Notes: generated from the sequence alone by a model not told the origin. Counted from the stretch's first letter, positions 33,301-42,861 are shown. The stretch is DNA of 50,143 nucleotides from F23-D06 sp045116675 (GCA_045116675.1 JBGUMF010000070.1:1-50143); one strand, 5' to 3'. A program made the numbers and translations.

Positions 33301-36300
33301 ACAACAACCTTAATGGTGTTGGAGTTAGCCGAACCGCACTTGTTGGTCACAACGTACCAAACATTCTTGTTGGAATCAGCCATCGTAAGGGCGTTACCTG
33401 CTGTATAGGCAGAACCATTCAGCATCAGCACCGGAGCAGTAATCAGCGGAGCTGTTGCAGTTGTGGTAACATTGAGCGTAAGGTCGCTTGTGATATGGAT
33501 GGAATCACCCACGCAATAGGTAATCGTAGCAGGAGAAAGCGTAGCAGAAGGCACCGTGTCAACCACCACCGGAACGGCGTTGGAGTAGGTGGTACCGCAG
33601 CGGTTGGTCACCTGATACTTAATATAGTTACCATTGTTGACCATGTACAGTTTCGTTGTAGGATCGAACTCAGTGTAGGTGCCGTTCACGCTCGGAGCAA
33701 TGAGCCAGCCCTCAGAGAGGATCTCACCATTCTTAGCATTGTACGTCGGAGCGACAAGACGTTGGAGAGCATTGCCAGCACATACGCTGTCCGGATTGGC
33801 AACCACGGCAACCACCGGCTTGTCAACGATGTAGAACTCAACCGTCTTCTTCACAAACTGACAAGGAGATGTCAGACCGGCAGGAACTGTAGGCTCCTGG
33901 AAGGAATAGATGTCAACGGTGGAGACACCCACATTGGCGGAGTCAGGCGTAATGGTATAGGTGTTGCCACTCTTAGCAACCTTGAAGTACTTGGAATCGA
34001 ACACCAGGGTGTCGGTGTTACCCGTATTCACCGTGAAGGTGATATCACCCGTAGTACCCACACAGAGAGAATCGAAGGTGTAGGTGAGATCCAGCTTAGC
34101 CGTGTTGTAAACCGTCAGAGTCACCTCATTGGAGTAAGAGGTACCGCAAGCGTTGGTCACAGCGTAACGGATGACACCGTTATTCATGCCATAGACAAAC
34201 TTGCTGATAATCGTATCCACACCACCCAGTTGCCATGTACCGGTACAGGTAGCGGCATTACAGGTATAAGCAGGAACTGTGAGGTCAAACGTCGTGCTAT
34301 CGCAATACGGGCTGTTGGTCGTAATATCCGGAACAACAGGCAGAGAGTCAATATTCAACGTGTAGAGCTGAGTAGAGAGAACCGTATCGCAGGCATTATA
34401 AGCGTAAGCATAAATCTTTCTGCCATTGTTAGCGAAGGTCATGTTAGCCGTCGGATCGAAGTCTTCATCGGAAGATTTGAAGATCAAATCGTTGCTGAAC
34501 TTCCAACCGAAGGTAGTAGTATGTTTCACCGTAAGCATGTCTTCAGCGCAAAGCGGTGTACCATGACAAACAGCACGCTCAATGAAAGCAGCAGCAGAAT
34601 CAACCTTGAGGGAAGGACTACTGTAAACAGTCAGTTGATAGGTCACGATGCTGTCACAATAGTTAACGGCAGTAAATGTATCCACAAAGGTGTAGGTGTT
34701 TGTACCACCATCCACAAAGCGGAAGACCGTATCTTTAGCAATACTCGTGTAGGTATATTTCAAACTGTCGCAAGCTTCCAGTGTAACTGTCTTCGTAGCG
34801 ATCGGTTTGATGTTGACATTCATGTAGTCGTGAGCCATACAACCGTTATGGTCATACAGGTTGACGCAGTAGGAGATCTCTGTCGGAGCCGTGTACTTGT
34901 AAGCGGGCTCAACGAAAGAGGTAACATTAGTTTCAATATGACCCTGGGTCCAAACGATAGAATCGTAATCAGCGAGAGGATTCGTCACACCAACAGTGTA
35001 GTCCTTGTTTTCGCAGTTGTAAATAATACCGCGGCTCGGGACATTGATGAATGACGGATTCTCAGCGAAGAAGTGGACAACAGGAACCGTGTCAATATGG
35101 ATAGCAACCGTCTTGGTCGTGACACAACCAGTAGCCTTGCTGGTCACTTGGACAGTGTATTCGCAGTGCAGACGCGGATTTTCGGTATTCACAACAACAC
35201 AGCTGGAATCAGAGTTCACCGGGAAGCAGTTGCAAGACCAACGATAGAGGTAACCAAGCGTGTCGCTCGGAACCTGAGCAAGCACGTCAACACAGAGCTC
35301 ACCAATAGCATCCACGCAGAAGTTGTACTCGCTAACCTTGTTGTAACCGCTCGGGATAATGGAATCGATAATCGGAGCATTGTCGTTAACCGTGTTCACA
35401 GCAGCCGTGAAAGGACCATAGATACAGTCGGTCGTGGTTTCCTTCACATAAATCGTATAGGTACCAGCACCAAGCTGTTCGTAAGTCGTATCATTGGTGT
35501 ATGTCAGTGTGGCAGGATCAGCCGTAGCATTGGTGTCAAATGCGAACAGGAATGCCGGAGCCGGGATGTCACTCGTCACGCTATCCGTGAAGAGACCAAC
35601 AGCACCGTTGAACGGAGCAACACAGAACTCGTTGTCCTTGATGTAAGGCTTCATGGTGACCGTGTAGTCTGTCTTGTTAACCATGACATTCAAGTCACCA
35701 GCAACAGGATACGTACAATTGGTCGTGGTATCCCAAACGAGAACCGTATGGTTACCTTCTTTCAGGCCGGTGAAGACATTGCTGATCTGATATTCACCAC
35801 CGTCAATACGATAACGATACACACCGTCGATGTTCGGGTTAACCATGTTCACCGTAATCGTACCATTGTAAGGAGCAAGGCAACGATCGTTGTTGGTGGA
35901 GTCAGCCGTAACGGTAATGTCATCGTGATGCAGTTGAACGGTAATCGTATCTTCTGCAGAACACTTGGTAATCGTATCGTTCACAACCACTCTGTAGAGC
36001 ATGTCTTTCAAGTGGTACATGGTGTAGGAGTCAGGATTGAAGTAGTTCACGTCAATCTGAGCACCAGCATTGTCATAGAAGGAGTAGGTGTAGTGGCGTG
36101 CCTGCGGTTTTTCAACCACGATAGTACCGTTACCCGGATGCTCGAACGTAGGAACACACATCGTGTTCGGAGTCTGGGACAGCTCGAGTTCATAGATATG
36201 AGCACTATCGGCCACCGTAACATTACCGTTAGCGGAAGCACAACCCTTGTCGCTCACCACATAGTAAGTATAGTCGCCACTGTTCAGACCCGTGAAGGTC

Positions 36301-39300
36301 GGAGTGGTGCTGGTCGTCGTATCAGGCGTAGCAGAAACCAAATAATAGGTAACGTCAGCCACAGAAGAGGTAATGGTAACGGAACCGTTCTTCTCAGGCT
36401 TACAGTTATAGTTGGCAGCCTGGGCAGCAATCGAAACAGTCGGGATAATGGTAGTGTGGGCGATCGTTACATTAGCCGTATCCGTACAACCGGTCAGCGT
36501 GTTGTAAGCAGCCAGCTTGTAGCTACCATCCTTAAGACCCGTGATCGTGGTGGTTGTGCCATAGATGCTATCTGCAGCAAACAGAGAGTATGTGCAGTTG
36601 GTTTCCGGTGTAATCGTCACCGTACCATCATGGATAGTATCCGTACAATAGGTATTAGCCGTAGTAGTGAATTTGATATCCGGCTTGGTCGTCATATCAT
36701 TAACGGCGATATCCTTCGTACCCGGACACTGGGTAGCATTGTGAACCACGCTGATGGTGTACGTACCATCATGCAGATTCGGGAACACATTAGCAGGAGT
36801 ATTGGTGTTGATAGCACCGTCGATGAAGAAGGTGAAGTCAGAAGTAGAGAGGTTGGTCACCGTGATGGAACCAGTACCCGTGAAGGTAGCATTGTCACAA
36901 ACATTATCAGCAACCATATTGTACTTAATCGTATCAAATCTTGCTCTACCATCCTCGACAACAACCGTATCCTCGCGGAAGCAACCAGTAGCAATGTTGT
37001 ATTTCACAATATTGTACTTACCGGCATCCAGATTGCTCTGGGTTCCCGTAATAGCCTGGTTGGAAACATTGCAAATATAATAGTTGTAACCGTTAGCAGC
37101 ATTGATGGTGATGGAACCGTCATAGACCGTACAGCTGGTACGCGGAGTAGATGTGTACTCACCTGCAGCAATCGTGATAGGAGCGGCATCATCTATAATC
37201 TTGCAAATCGTGTCGCTTTCGCAACCCGTGGCGATGTTACGAACCGTGATGGTGTAATCACCGGCAGCGAGTTTCGTATAAGCATGACCAGAAGTCGGAA
37301 GGATTTCCGTGGCACCCAGCTTCACCGTGTAGGTGTAATGAGTGTCATCCGTGCCCGTCAGGGAGATGGTACCGTTCACCGCCGGAGGAGTAGCAATGGA
37401 AACGCAAGTAGGCAGCGTAGCCGTGCAAACCGTATTGTTCGTGAAGGTGAAGGTAGCCTTGTTCGGTTTAACGATGTTGGAAGTAACCTCGAAAGTGAAG
37501 TCCTTGGCACAACCGAGATCCGTCGTCACCGTCATAATATGATTGTTAGCATCAATCAGGTTGACAAACGTGATGGCGTTCGTACCATCGTATGTATAGG
37601 TGGAATCACCCATCTTATAGGTGAAGCCCATCTGCGGGTTGGTCACTGTAATAGAACCATTCGGCGTGATGGCCTGGTCGCAAACAGAGTTCGGAATAGA
37701 ATCAACCAGCGGTCTGGCAGGATCCTGCGTAGTTGTAGGAACATTAATACCAGCGAACTGCTGACTACAAGCGGTAACCGTAGAAACAATAGCCAGGGTG
37801 TAGTCACCGCCATTCAATTGACCAAACGTCAAGTCACCACCATTACCGGTAAGCGTGACATTGTTCAAAGTGTATTCGAAATCTGTTCTGGAGTTATGGA
37901 TGGTAATAGCACCGTTCGGAGCAACACAGCTCGTCTTAGGCGTGGTAGCGTAATCAGGAAGTTCAGGAAGTTTCGTGCTGTCAGCCACAATCGTGTTGTA
38001 GATGCTGTACGGACAGAACTTGTCGGAAACAACCTGGATGAGGTAGTCACCATTACGCAGACCTTCATATTTCAGTTCACCAGAAGCGTAAACACGCTGG
38101 GAGTTCGGAACGTTGATAATCTCGTATGTGTAATTAACTTGAGGATTAACAACCGTGATAGTACCATCGTACGGATCAGCACAACGGTAGTTAGGCGTAC
38201 CCGTAGCGGTGGACAGAACCATATTGTTCACAGAGTCAACCACGATGGTGGTGGCATTTGCCGTCTCACAGTCGTGATCAGACTTCAGGTCGATGCTGTA
38301 CGTGCCATTATTGAGACCCGTGTAAACATAGCTTGCGTCATGCCACATGGTATCCGTAGAAAGTTTGTACATGTAACCAGTGGTAATGTTCGTTACATAA
38401 ACGGTACCATTGGCTTCATTATTGACATTGTAAGCATTCTTACAGAATTCGTTCGGAGTGGAGGCCATCGTAACATCAGCAGCTGCCGGCAACGGATAAA
38501 CCGTAACATTAGCAGACTTGGTGGCTTCGCAGTTGAAGGAGTCAACCACAGACAGCTGATAGGTGTGAACACCAGGCGTGGTCGGGGTGACGGTCAGAAC
38601 AGCGTCAGAACCCAGCACCGTGGAACCCTCCGTCCAAGTGTAAACGAATGTACCAGCACCATTGGAGATGCTCGGCGTGAGCGTAGCCGTACCGTTCAGA
38701 CAGAAAGCAGTGTCAACAACGGCGATATTGGTAATTGTAATATTGTCAGAAGGCAGGTTAGCATTGATAGTGAAAGTGCTTGTGTTACCACAATGGTCGG
38801 TAAGGGTAATCGTGACAGCCTTGTTCTCTGTGATTTCCGTACCAGCAGGAGGATTCTGCGTCAGCGTCATAGCACCAACCTTGTAGCAGTTGTCAGAAAC
38901 ATTATTGTTATTGAAGAGTTGGGTAAGATCCGGAAGGATGAACTTACAACCCATCTGACGTACCAGCGTGGTGTCGCTGATGATAGCAGAAGCATCCACA
39001 ACAGGAGCCGTAGTATCGACAACGTCGAACGGGAATTCGGCTTCAGCCACACAACCCTTGACGTTCGTCACTTTCACATGCGGATAATAGGTGTAGTTAC
39101 AGCTGTCAGGCAGGATGTAAACACCCGTCGTATCATTGTGGGAGAAGATATTCACACTCTCACCAGACCATTCGTAGGTCACCGTGTTGTCACCCGGGAT
39201 TCTGCCAACGGCAACAGCCTCAACGGTCAGCACGCCGTAGTTCGGGCAAAGCGGGAAGGTGGCACCGTTACGGATATCTTCGTGGATGTAAACGGTAGGC

Positions 39301-42300
39301 AGATTCCAAACATGAACAGGATCAGAAGAATCTTTTGCAACGCAACCGTATTTATCTGTAACTGTAATCGTGTAAACGAAATTGGTGTCAGGCAGAGCCG
39401 GAATACCAAGAGCATTCTGCCAAGTATGGTGGATAATCGTACCGTCGTTCGGTCTGCCCGTCCACAAGAAGGAGTACGGAGCATGGCTGTAACCGGCGAT
39501 GGAATCCAAAGAGAAGCTCAAGTTCACCGTATCATAGAGACAGAGTTCATTTCTGTCAATCGAAACAGACTGATGTTTGATGTACATCGGTTCAGGACGA
39601 ACCATCGTAGCAATTTGTACCTTCTCGGACTTGTTACCACATCTGTCAGAAATCTGAGCATAGACATTAACAGTGAGGGAGTCAGCAAAGATGTTCGTAT
39701 TAGCAGATGCAAGTTCGGTGTTCAAACCGTTGAAGAACTTAACGGAAGCAACCAGTTCGGAATCCGGTGTGCAGTTGTCGTTAACATGACCCTTCACCAA
39801 TTTGACGAAGACACTGTCATCCGGCATGATGTATGTACAATTCATTGCCGGAACAGGATCCACTTGAGACGGCGTAACTGACAGGACAGGTCTCGTGGTA
39901 TCGCGAACCGTGTAGGTAACAACCAGGTCAGAAGTGTTGCCGCAATGGTCAGAAACCGTATATGTACGAACGAGCGTGGAAACGCAAGAACCATTCGTCA
40001 AAACATCATTGTGAGCAACAGTGGTTTCGAGTTTACCGCAACCGTCGGTAACCGTAACATTGAAACCAGACTGCAAATTAGCAAGCGTCGTGTAAGCCGT
40101 GGGAACAATCGTAAGGTCACAGCCATAAAGGTTAACAGCGATAGGAGCAGACGGATTGATAACCGGTTTCGTGATATCTTCAACATTGACAACAGCGGTG
40201 TCGGCGGGTTTGGACTTACAACCATTGGCATCGGTTACATAAACCGTAGCCATATAGGTCTTGCCCGTGCAATCCGTATCGCTCGTGTTAATCGTGTTGG
40301 TGTTGATCGTAGCATTCACATCAACATCACCAGCCCAAGTATAGGTGTAATCAGCTTTGGATTCCGTGGTCAGGCTTGCCGTAAGATTCACAGACTCGCC
40401 CGGACATACTGTAGATGTCTTCGGAGCCACAGCCAAAACAGGATATTTGTAGAAATCGAAGGTGAAGGCCAGCATCGTATCCGAGATACAGGTCGTGGTC
40501 GGATTGTAGGAAGCCACAAAATATTTCACCGTCTTAAATTCATTGCCCGCAGGTTTGATGGAGTTCATGTCTACCGTGTAGCTAGCGGCAGTATCCAGAG
40601 GTTGACCATTTTCGTCGAACCAAACGCAAACAGCACCCGTAGGAGCCGTGGCGGTCAGCACGTAGGTGGCGGGGATGGTCTCATTCAAACAGTAGGATTC
40701 GGATGTCGTAGTCGGAAGTGTCGGCTGAGCCGGGATAGGATGGATCGTGATAGTGACGTCAGCCGAAGTGTTACAGGTGATAACAACAACATTATTCACT
40801 AAATGATCTTCACCCACCGTAACCGTATAGGTGCTGTCACCAGCAGCCGTCGGCGTAATCTTAAGAACGTTGGTGGTACCCAGCGTGGTGGTCTCATCCT
40901 TCTTCACCCAAGCATAGCTGTCGAAACCAGCCGTGGCGGTCAGCGTGAACTCAGTGCCAAGACAAGCAGCCGTAGGATCGGCGGTAACCGTAACAACAGG
41001 ATTGTCATAAACAGTAACCGTGACGATGTCGAAGCTGTCTTTCGAGAAGCAGCCGTTCACCGTGTCCTTCTGATAGACATAGAATGTCTGGACACCTGCA
41101 GTGGTAGTGGACGGGATCAGAGCCGCACCCGTGATTTCCGGATCAAAGGTCTGGGACATGGACCAGAACAGTTTGCAATCCTTGGCAGCGGTCACATTCT
41201 CATCAACAGAGGTGGCCGTAGCACCGACACAATAATAATAGTTCGGCGTGCCGATGGTCGGTTTGCCCGGAATCTCGTGCACGATATAGGTGATGGTGTC
41301 AATCGGGCCATCACAAATCACAGTGTCTTCATTGAAGTTGGCGTAGTAGTTCACCTGACGCACATAATAATAATAGGTATCAACCACAGTGGACGGAGTC
41401 GGCACAATGGTGTCGAATGTCGTTCCATCGGTTGACCATTGGATTTCTTTCCAGGAAAGTCCGGTAGCATCCGGAGTGGCGTAAGAAGCCAACGCACCCA
41501 GCTGGTCTTTGCTCAGACCTTCGCCGAAGCAGTTGTCGATACGATGTTGGCTCACTTGGACAACAGGGTTCTCACGCACATAGAGGTGCAGGGTGTCGAT
41601 AGCCGTCACGCTGCAGTGACCACCACAAAGGGTGTCGATGAAAGCAACCACATAGTCGCCTTCGGTGTCGAACGACATGGCGGGCTTGCCATATTCAAAC
41701 GTTCCACCTTGGCAGATCTCTTTATCAAAAGCACCATAGTTTTTGAAAGGAGCGATAGAGTCCGTAGCAACAATCCGTCCAGGGATACTCATGTGACCAC
41801 CAATATATTTGTCTTGGTTCTCGTTCCAATAGAGGTTCGTCCAGTCGGTACCACCGGTACGTTCACGGATGCTAATAACTAAAGAGTAGTTGCCAACTTG
41901 TTTCCAGTTGACAATAACGACATTCTCAGTTTGTTCAAAAAATTCAGCATTGAAATAATCAAGATGTTGGGAGTAAATACCAGTATAGCCACCGGCGAAC
42001 TGGTAGTCGTTCGAGTACGGGAAAGTGGTATCTGCTGACATAGCACCAGGATAACCTTCCTTGCAGGCTCCTGTTTGTACCAGAGCATCGTAACATGCCG
42101 GGCGTCCACCTACAGGGACACCGTGTCCATCCAATACCTGGCCACCAAGCCATGGAATCTGGATTCCCGGACCATCTTGGTTGAGGCGGTTGTAGAAGGT
42201 GTAGATGTTGAAGTCGGCATAATCGGACAGATGGCCATTCAACAACTCGCCGTCGCGATACACTTTCCAGTCAATAGACAGCTTGTCAATGTTGCAGCTG

Positions 42301-42527
42301 TTAATGAAATGGATCTTGTACACGTCCGTCTGGGTGTAGTAGGGGGTCAGAACCGGATTCATGGCGTTGTTCAACACCAATTGCCCTCCAGGGACGTTCG
42401 CGATGCCTGTCAGTGTGTCTGGATTCATGTTCTCCAGCCATACGCAGCAAGGCGACTGCGCCCGGGCGACAAAGCCCGCTAGCGTCAGTAAGATGCTTAA
42501 GAAGCAAATTGATAATAGTTTTTTCAT
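30333..42527 (-). CDS. Giant T9SS-secreted surface protein, 4064 residues, SprB/Ig-like repeats
   Basis: The protein has a signal peptide (residues 1-24, ending FVARAQ) and a type A T9SS sorting domain at the C-terminus (about 3985-4064: KVYPNPTSGDVY, then LAGKVV, LTPGVYFLTV and KLVVTR), so it should cross the outer membrane by T9SS and be anchored or released. In order: a unique Cys/Trp-containing region (25-320); Ig/PKD and HYR-like domains (320-1350) with motifs such as DHCGNTSDLV and RDTTRPVL; twelve SprB-like repeats (1350-2385); a second Ig-like array (2386-3740) with CGTSYSNEV-type motifs in at least seven units; an unrecognised domain (3740-3956); and a Pro/Glu linker. Composition is rich in Thr, Val, Asn, Asp and Tyr. 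A surface adhesin or gliding-adhesin-like role is inferred. The gene is one uninterrupted frame with its own promoter and terminator. Confidence 0.93.
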   Translation of the reverse strand: MKKLLSICFLSILLTLAGFVARAQSPCCVWLENMNPDTLTGIANVPGGQLVLNNAMNPVLTPYYTQTDVYKIHFINSCNIDKLSIDWKVYRDGELLNGHLSDYADFNIYTFYNRLNQDGPGIQIPWLGGQVLDGHGVPVGGRPACYDALVQTGACKEGYPGAMSADTTFPYSNDYQFAGGYTGIYSQHLDYFNAEFFEQTENVVIVNWKQVGNYSLVISIRERTGGTDWTNLYWNENQDKYIGGHMSIPGRIVATDSIAPFKNYGAFDKEICQGGTFEYGKPAMSFDTEGDYVVAFIDTLCGGHCSVTAIDTLHLYVRENPVVQVSQHRIDNCFGEGLSKDQLGALASYATPDATGLSWKEIQWSTDGTTFDTIVPTPSTVVDTYYYYVRQVNYYANFNEDTVICDGPIDTITYIVHEIPGKPTIGTPNYYYCVGATATSVDENVTAAKDCKLFWSMSQTFDPEITGAALIPSTTTAGVQTFYVYQKDTVNGCFSKDSFDIVTVTVYDNPVVTVTADPTAACLGTEFTLTATAGFDSYAWVKKDETTTLGTTNVLKITPTAAGDSTYTVTVGEDHLVNNVVVITCNTSADVTITIHPIPAQPTLPTTTSESYCLNETIPATYVLTATAPTGAVCVWFDENGQPLDTAASYTVDMNSIKPAGNEFKTVKYFVASYNPTTTCISDTMLAFTFDFYKYPVLAVAPKTSTVCPGESVNLTASLTTESKADYTYTWAGDVDVNATINTNTINTSDTDCTGKTYMATVYVTDANGCKSKPADTAVVNVEDITKPVINPSAPIAVNLYGCDLTIVPTAYTTLANLQSGFNVTVTDGCGKLETTVAHNDVLTNGSCVSTLVRTYTVSDHCGNTSDLVVTYTVRDTTRPVLSVTPSQVDPVPAMNCTYIMPDDSVFVKLVKGHVNDNCTPDSELVASVKFFNGLNTELASANTNIFADSLTVNVYAQISDRCGNKSEKVQIATMVRPEPMYIKHQSVSIDRNELCLYDTVNLSFSLDSIAGYSHAPYSFLWTGRPNDGTIIHHTWQNALGIPALPDTNFVYTITVTDKYGCVAKDSSDPVHVWNLPTVYIHEDIRNGATFPLCPNYGVLTVEAVAVGRIPGDNTVTYEWSGESVNIFSHNDTTGVYILPDSCNYTYYPHVKVTNVKGCVAEAEFPFDVVDTTAPVVDASAIISDTTLVRQMGCKFILPDLTQLFNNNNVSDNCYKVGAMTLTQNPPAGTEITENKAVTITLTDHCGNTSTFTINANLPSDNITITNIAVVDTAFCLNGTATLTPSISNGAGTFVYTWTEGSTVLGSDAVLTVTPTTPGVHTYQLSVVDSFNCEATKSANVTVYPLPAAADVTMASTPNEFCKNAYNVNNEANGTVYVTNITTGYMYKLSTDTMWHDASYVYTGLNNGTYSIDLKSDHDCETANATTIVVDSVNNMVLSTATGTPNYRCADPYDGTITVVNPQVNYTYEIINVPNSQRVYASGELKYEGLRNGDYLIQVVSDKFCPYSIYNTIVADSTKLPELPDYATTPKTSCVAPNGAITIHNSRTDFEYTLNNVTLTGNGGDLTFGQLNGGDYTLAIVSTVTACSQQFAGINVPTTTQDPARPLVDSIPNSVCDQAITPNGSITVTNPQMGFTYKMGDSTYTYDGTNAITFVNLIDANNHIMTVTTDLGCAKDFTFEVTSNIVKPNKATFTFTNNTVCTATLPTCVSIATPPAVNGTISLTGTDDTHYTYTVKLGATEILPTSGHAYTKLAAGDYTITVRNIATGCESDTICKIIDDAAPITIAAGEYTSTPRTSCTVYDGSITINAANGYNYYICNVSNQAITGTQSNLDAGKYNIVKYNIATGCFREDTVVVEDGRARFDTIKYNMVADNVCDNATFTGTGSITVTNLSTSDFTFFIDGAINTNTPANVFPNLHDGTYTISVVHNATQCPGTKDIAVNDMTTKPDIKFTTTANTYCTDTIHDGTVTITPETNCTYSLFAADSIYGTTTTITGLKDGSYKLAAYNTLTGCTDTANVTIAHTTIIPTVSIAAQAANYNCKPEKNGSVTITSSVADVTYYLVSATPDTTTSTTPTFTGLNSGDYTYYVVSDKGCASANGNVTVADSAHIYELELSQTPNTMCVPTFEHPGNGTIVVEKPQARHYTYSFYDNAGAQIDVNYFNPDSYTMYHLKDMLYRVVVNDTITKCSAEDTITVQLHHDDITVTADSTNNDRCLAPYNGTITVNMVNPNIDGVYRYRIDGGEYQISNVFTGLKEGNHTVLVWDTTTNCTYPVAGDLNVMVNKTDYTVTMKPYIKDNEFCVAPFNGAVGLFTDSVTSDIPAPAFLFAFDTNATADPATLTYTNDTTYEQLGAGTYTIYVKETTTDCIYGPFTAAVNTVNDNAPIIDSIIPSGYNKVSEYNFCVDAIGELCVDVLAQVPSDTLGYLYRWSCNCFPVNSDSSCVVVNTENPRLHCEYTVQVTSKATGCVTTKTVAIHIDTVPVVHFFAENPSFINVPSRGIIYNCENKDYTVGVTNPLADYDSIVWTQGHIETNVTSFVEPAYKYTAPTEISYCVNLYDHNGCMAHDYMNVNIKPIATKTVTLEACDSLKYTYTSIAKDTVFRFVDGGTNTYTFVDTFTAVNYCDSIVTYQLTVYSSPSLKVDSAAAFIERAVCHGTPLCAEDMLTVKHTTTFGWKFSNDLIFKSSDEDFDPTANMTFANNGRKIYAYAYNACDTVLSTQLYTLNIDSLPVVPDITTNSPYCDSTTFDLTVPAYTCNAATCTGTWQLGGVDTIISKFVYGMNNGVIRYAVTNACGTSYSNEVTLTVYNTAKLDLTYTFDSLCVGTTGDITFTVNTGNTDTLVFDSKYFKVAKSGNTYTITPDSANVGVSTVDIYSFQEPTVPAGLTSPCQFVKKTVEFYIVDKPVVAVVANPDSVCAGNALQRLVAPTYNAKNGEILSEGWLIAPSVNGTYTEFDPTTKLYMVNNGNYIKYQVTNRCGTTYSNAVPVVVDTVPSATLSPATITYCVGDSIHITSDLTLNVTTTATAPLITAPVLMLNGSAYTAGNALTMADSNKNVWYVVTNKCGSANSNTIKVVVNDTASLALNVANLKDTVCVGDNTSEFTVTVHKSNVMTYSLSSTDFEVSTTVAVNGDGKQTTFKITPKEATQSAVSAIYIKVSSAVAACDREKYDTIRFTIADTAHFTTAPKADTVCEGSQLTLVTPNFTTPNAPVVSEGWQSNVNGAWADFTATTPMTKDYNGKHLRYAVETRCGFNYSDSVQLMVYDTVKLTTVSPNKDTLCSGTAMDDQVFNFEGTYVHIGYTFNPTTLTGVSRDSVATTTDVIHTSGTYTVKGNDVQASHGIYEATVTATSTVCPATNKTLTFALYIDTLPTITFNNAQQNYCIGETPNFKVGEVVTLNAYNTTDSTVKGYIKTFDFGTHTYAATWSDVLPTTIAAEQDSALVTFTITNHCGESVINDSLLVVVEGKPTVTAPVAVKDTCIGSPLKDFIKTAPGVSLPTRSSRITAQGWLVETASGYVPISESAAITQDTNVKYYAATRCGYDTCTAVRLIVTKLPEITSTISTSDFHICSGDTFASKAMTYVNVADDTTTLWTITKVGSTTSETLVFGQAYDTSYNGATVRYIVMNECGSDTVYTSAQVDTLPVPVILGDTTVCATGSTTLSVTYDGYASYQWFMDGDTITGATSYTYDYTSAGEGSHTFTVSVKDGNGCYSTYNINGTADKDSKLFKSDSVTIEATDAPRFIFKDVNGTTTHRLPDMTTSNNLADKFNYTWMVNAPCAAGDQLVFVTFDFYFNGQIISNDSIGVYFKEEEQGMGSNYQKWMSTDYIEWLTYSPNSHLVNSETRYDFAQANYGNTQEMGNHYPVKKLAGGNDNYDDVYLHFLNKRPVTKTVSPAMKAGEYKIIYRLIATDRYNLNNDLYFNEDTARNLKIGGYNSIASNANLTELVVDTLKFTVTGEDLQYTPTPAVEPEPEPIFNNTADEPTVKVYPNPTSGDVYANIEGFEGAAIVRIVTLAGKVVSEETVTTTKNASVIYSRTTADLTPGVYFLTVQSGEAKISKKLVVTR
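35370..38480 (-). repeat. Twelve divergent SprB-like protein repeats in the giant gene
   Basis: Each unit has about 75-95 residues and the pattern N-x-C, then DGTITV or NGSITV, a YTY strand, a GLxxGDYTI turn and a C-terminal GC or NC. The starts read FCKNAYN, YRCADPY, TSCVAPN, SVCDQAI, TVCTATL, TSCTVYD, NVCDNAT, TYCTDTI, YNCKPEK, TMCVPTF, DRCLAPY and EFCVAPF. The units are diverged at DNA level, so the array is old and not the result of recent tandem duplication. The edges are approximate. Confidence 0.75.
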
Positions 42528-42631
42528 ACTTTTATTTTTTGATTGTTATTAATTATTATTATTTCTCTTCTTTATACTCAATCTTTTATAGTACTATACA
42601 CTACTATACATTTCACTAAAATTTCAACTTG

Positions 42632-42639
42632 CAAAAATA
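42632..42639 (-). promoter_or_regulatory. -7 promoter box for the giant surface-protein gene
   Basis: On the minus strand the bases read TATTTTTG, 104 bases before the ATG at 42527, giving an AT-rich leader of about 100 bases. The rest of the 399-base gap (42528-42926) holds no ORF I can support. It contains a small inverted repeat CCGCAT/ATGCGG (42714-42727) of unknown role and the terminator of the upstream operon. Confidence 0.55.
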
Positions 42640-42861
42640 CATTTTTTTTGATTACTTATCTCACATGTATTTTTTTTTTTGAATTTTTTTCAGCGAATTT
42701 CAGCACAAGCCCGCCGCATTCATGCGGTTTTAGCACTGGAATTATAGCAGAATCAATCGTTATATTTCTATAAATCAACACTTTACATATAACACACTCT
42801 TTTGGTTTATAAACATTATATCATGAACTTTTTACCTTGATTTTTTTTAAATGTTACACAT

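Noticed and set aside
33207..35054. A 615-codon plus-strand frame, and a 391-codon one at 32010-33185
   Set aside because: Same reason: mirror frames of the Thr/Val/Asp-rich giant protein; no promoter, start context or domain.
35073..39881. A 1602-codon open frame on the plus strand opposite the giant gene
   Set aside because: Its product has no signal peptide, domain or sensible composition (Arg/Asn/His/Val/Ile throughout), and its ends match nothing. The opposite strand has a convincing signal peptide, repeats and sorting domain. Long antisense frames also lie opposite rpoC, rpoB and DPP IV, so codon bias explains them.
42711..42730. Inverted repeat CCGCAT/ATGCGG followed by four T on the plus strand, considered as a terminator
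   Set aside because: No plus-strand gene reads into it and the stem is short; kept only as a note in the giant-gene promoter entry.
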